DNA from: an uncultured Verrucomicrobiales bacterium
GTDB lineage: Bacteria > Verrucomicrobiota > Verrucomicrobiia > Verrucomicrobiales > Akkermansiaceae
Direction: 5' to 3'
Assembly (NCBI GenBank): GCA_947039485.1
Contig: CAMQZC010000014.1
Location: forward strand, 1-64,000
DNA: 64,000 nucleotides
Position numbers and translations under genes: made by a program. The number at the start of each line of letters is the position of its first letter. Within the stretch, counting starts at the first letter, position 1. The notes under the pieces are model-generated. The model saw only the letters and a program-made list of their open reading frames with translations. It searched no databases and was not told the origin of the DNA. This document shows, piece after piece, positions 61,633-64,000 of this stretch.

Positions 61633-64000
61633 ATGAAGTTGACTGCTATTCCCTGCCTGCTCATCATGAGCCTTGCGTCCAATATCTCGCTGGCCATACA
61701 GGCCAATGACGCCACCCTGCACTCCAGCCGCGAAAAAGACGCGCTCGCAATTGCAGAGCAGCTTTATAGCCAAGGTCAAGATCCTAATATCAGCCCTGCG
61801 GATAAGCAACTAATCCTTGATCGCACGAGCTCGTATTTGTCCGATTTCCTGAAGCATTATCCTAAGTCTAAGCTTAGGTCAAGAGCCCTCTATCTTCAGG
61901 CCGCCTGCCAGATCGATATGGGCAATGCAAAGCGAGGCAACGAGCTGCTGGCACGTGTCGCGACGACAACTCAGGGCGAATATGCCGCCGCCGCCGCCTA
62001 CAATCTCGCTGCACAGTGTGTATCACGACAGTTCTGGGAGAAGGCCGTAGGCTACTATGATATCGTCATCAAGCAGACGCGCCGCAGCGATATGGGGCAT
62101 GATTCCCGTCTGCGCAAGGCGCGTAGCTTACAGCAGCTTGGTAAGCGTGCGGAGGCTGAGGAGATTTATCGTCAGCTACTCGTCCTCCAATCGGTTTCTG
62201 AAAAAACCCTCGCCTACACCCTCCTCTCACTGGGTCAGATGAAGACCGAGGATGAGGCCGATCGGGAGGCCTACTCCTATTTCCTCCGTCTCCTCGATAT
62301 GAAGAATGTTGAGCAGAGTATGCGAGGCATTGCGACCCTGCAGGCAGCGCGCATAGCCTCCAAACTCGGCCGATCATCAGAGGCTCAGCGCCTCTACTCT
62401 AATTTATCCCGCATGCCCGGCATGGAGAAGTACCGCGGTGAAGCTCAGCTCGAGAGCATCATCACGCATTATCGTAATAAGAATTACAACGCCATTATTG
62501 CAGAAATTGCACGCAATAACACCCCACTTACTGATAAAGAAAAGGAGGCTAGTCGCTCCCTCATCATTGGTCAGACCTTTATGGATATCAAGCGTTACCC
62601 TGATGCAGCGGTTTGGTTTGCCAAGGTTGAGGCACTGGTTCCACAGAGTACATCTGCTATCAAGGCGGCCTACCGTCGCATCGTCTGTGCGCAGGAGGAC
62701 AAGCAGGTTGAGCAGCTCCAAAAACTTGCTGAGAACTTCCTCCTTATCTATCCCAGTGCGCCTGCCACCGCGGAGAACCCCCTCAATGACTTGGTGCGTT
62801 TGCTCTATGCTGATCGCATGATTCAGATTGATATTGAGACGGCCGCGCGTCAGTATAATGCACTGCGCATAGAATTGCTCCCTGCGCAGCTACAAGCAGA
62901 CGCCTCATTTCGTAAGGCGTGGACAGCGAGCCAGAGCCTAAACTATGATCCCGTGCCGATGCTTGATGAGTTTATCGTGAAGTATAAGGATCATACCAAG
63001 GTCGCTGAGGCTTATGCCTTGCGCGCTCTCGCCAACATGGAGGAGGGTAAGCTAGATGCCGCCCTCAAGGACTATGACTACGTCATCGCAAACTACCCCG
63101 AGTCGGATGCGGCAGCCCTGAGCTGGCAGCGTGCGGCACAGGCCTGCAACAAGGCTGACCGCAGTGAGCGCATGCTGTATTACTACGCTGGACTCATCAA
63201 GAACTTCCCCAAGATTAAGCCATCCGCCCTCGCTAAGGCTCACTACGAGATGGGCAGGGTTCTCACCGAGAAGAAGCCCCAAGATGCTGTAGCTCACTAT
63301 GAGGAGGCTCGACGCATCAACCCCGAGCGTTACGCATCCTTGGTTGATCTCAACCTCGTGCTCTGCTACTACAAGATGAAGGAAGTCAAGAAGCTGGTCA
63401 AGGCTCTCGAAAATCTCGAGAGGGCTAATTTAGAAGCTTACAAGAAACTCCCCGTCGACATCCTGCGCTGGTGTGGCTGGATGAGCTACAAGAGTCAGAT
63501 GCTTGTTGAGGCCAATCGCTATTTAGCAGAATCACTCACGCGCTCCCCCATGGAGGATTACAAGACTGAGGAGGGAGAGCTCAAGCAGCGCCCACAGACT
63601 GACGCGCTCGTCTGGAAGACACTCGCCAAGGTCCGCTTGGAACTCAGCCAATACAACTCAGGCTTGGCCGCTGCCAATCACTACCTCTCAATGGAGGAGC
63701 ACGCCTACCGCAAGGCTGAGGGAATGCGAGATAAGTCACAGCTGCTCATTGGGCTGGGACGCAGCAAAGAGGCAATCGCCTGCGCTGAGGAAGCCATCTC
63801 ACTCGGGATTGATGGCCCCATCAAGTCTTCGCTCTTCCTGAGTCTCGGTGATGCGAGCTACATTGCAGGCGATGATGCCGAGGCTGCAAAGTACTATGGA
63901 CGAACCGCCAATATTGTGAGTGATAAGAATATCAAGCCTGTGGCACTCTACAAAATTGTCTGTGCTCTCAATCGCTGTGGCAAGGAGGCCGAAGCTTCTC
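61633..64000 (+). CDS. Secreted TPR-repeat protein, C-terminus cut by window edge
   Basis: At least 789 residues; the frame is open from the ATG at 61633 to the window edge. A signal peptide (MKLTAIPCLLIMSLASNISLA) is followed by many tetratricopeptide-type helical pairs, for example AAAYNLAAQCVSRQFWEKAVGYYD, and ALRALANMEEGKLDAALKDYDYVIANYP. Such proteins are scaffolds in the periplasm. The position directly after ExbB-ExbD suggests a Tol/Ton-associated helper, like CpoB after the Tol genes but much larger; this is inference. No catalytic motif is seen in the visible part. Confidence 0.8.
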   Translation, partial: MKLTAIPCLLIMSLASNISLAIQANDATLHSSREKDALAIAEQLYSQGQDPNISPADKQLILDRTSSYLSDFLKHYPKSKLRSRALYLQAACQIDMGNAKRGNELLARVATTTQGEYAAAAAYNLAAQCVSRQFWEKAVGYYDIVIKQTRRSDMGHDSRLRKARSLQQLGKRAEAEEIYRQLLVLQSVSEKTLAYTLLSLGQMKTEDEADREAYSYFLRLLDMKNVEQSMRGIATLQAARIASKLGRSSEAQRLYSNLSRMPGMEKYRGEAQLESIITHYRNKNYNAIIAEIARNNTPLTDKEKEASRSLIIGQTFMDIKRYPDAAVWFAKVEALVPQSTSAIKAAYRRIVCAQEDKQVEQLQKLAENFLLIYPSAPATAENPLNDLVRLLYADRMIQIDIETAARQYNALRIELLPAQLQADASFRKAWTASQSLNYDPVPMLDEFIVKYKDHTKVAEAYALRALANMEEGKLDAALKDYDYVIANYPESDAAALSWQRAAQACNKADRSERMLYYYAGLIKNFPKIKPSALAKAHYEMGRVLTEKKPQDAVAHYEEARRINPERYASLVDLNLVLCYYKMKEVKKLVKALENLERANLEAYKKLPVDILRWCGWMSYKSQMLVEANRYLAESLTRSPMEDYKTEEGELKQRPQTDALVWKTLAKVRLELSQYNSGLAAANHYLSMEEHAYRKAEGMRDKSQLLIGLGRSKEAIACAEEAISLGIDGPIKSSLFLSLGDASYIAGDDAEAAKYYGRTANIVSDKNIKPVALYKIVCALNRCGKEAEAS

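Noticed and set aside
1..64000. tRNA, rRNA or tmRNA genes
   Set aside because: No cloverleaf-type TTCGAATC arms or conserved rRNA stretches were noticed in the intergenic regions, though a covariance search could not be run.

Overview
The window looks like chromosomal DNA from a Verrucomicrobiota bacterium, most likely a gut or mucosa-associated relative of Akkermansia. The clues are a 51-residue lysine/arginine-rich protein of the kind shared by Chlamydiae and Verrucomicrobia, a very large beta-strand-repeat surface protein ending in a PEP-CTERM sorting signal, a secreted GH89 alpha-N-acetylglucosaminidase, a B12-dependent ribonucleotide reductase, and few clear Shine-Dalgarno sequences. This assignment rests on recalled family distributions; no search was run. 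I found no rRNA, tRNA, insertion sequence or phage gene.

Layout. Positions 1-10.5 kb hold housekeeping and membrane genes: a cysteine-rich repeat protein cut by the left edge, the small basic protein, an AspT-like transporter, a DUF3592-like membrane protein, type I dehydroquinase, topoisomerase III, two small transporter or membrane proteins, flavodoxin and an ArgD-type aminotransferase. Positions 10.6-20.95 kb hold a complete type I-C CRISPR-Cas locus (cas3-cas5c-cas8c-cas7-cas4-cas1-cas2), then a leader and 34 full repeats plus a decayed terminal one. Positions 21.2-27.5 kb encode a 2098-residue secreted SGNH-hydrolase/beta-repeat/PEP-CTERM protein. Positions 27.6-28.06 kb have no assigned gene.

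Positions 28.1-34.4 kb carry an RND efflux pump whose periplasmic adaptor is a single polypeptide with two complete adaptor modules in tandem. Positions 34.5-42.9 kb form a leftward seven-gene cluster. It starts at a strong promoter with a regulatory P-loop protein (FHA-like, GYF2-like and zinc-ribbon regions plus a GTPase-like domain). Next come a membrane protein with a GAP1-N2-like N-terminus and a membrane coiled-coil protein whose start overlaps the preceding stop. A phosphodiesterase, a phosphopantetheinyl transferase and two small proteins follow. I regard the first three genes as the least described and most interesting system here.

Positions 43-64 kb carry peptide deformylase, squalene/phytoene synthase, NrdJ with a probable NrdR operator, GH89 plus L,D-transpeptidase, a SNF2 helicase, a YlbF-family protein with a cysteine-rich tail, a phosphoethanolamine-transferase-like enzyme, a DMT transporter, an ATP-grasp-like protein, and an ExbB-ExbD-TPR operon that runs off the right edge.

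Promoters resembling TTGACA-N17-TATAAT are easy to see upstream of many genes. In several cases the predicted transcription start lies only 2-10 bases before the chosen start codon, and this was used to decide between alternative starts.
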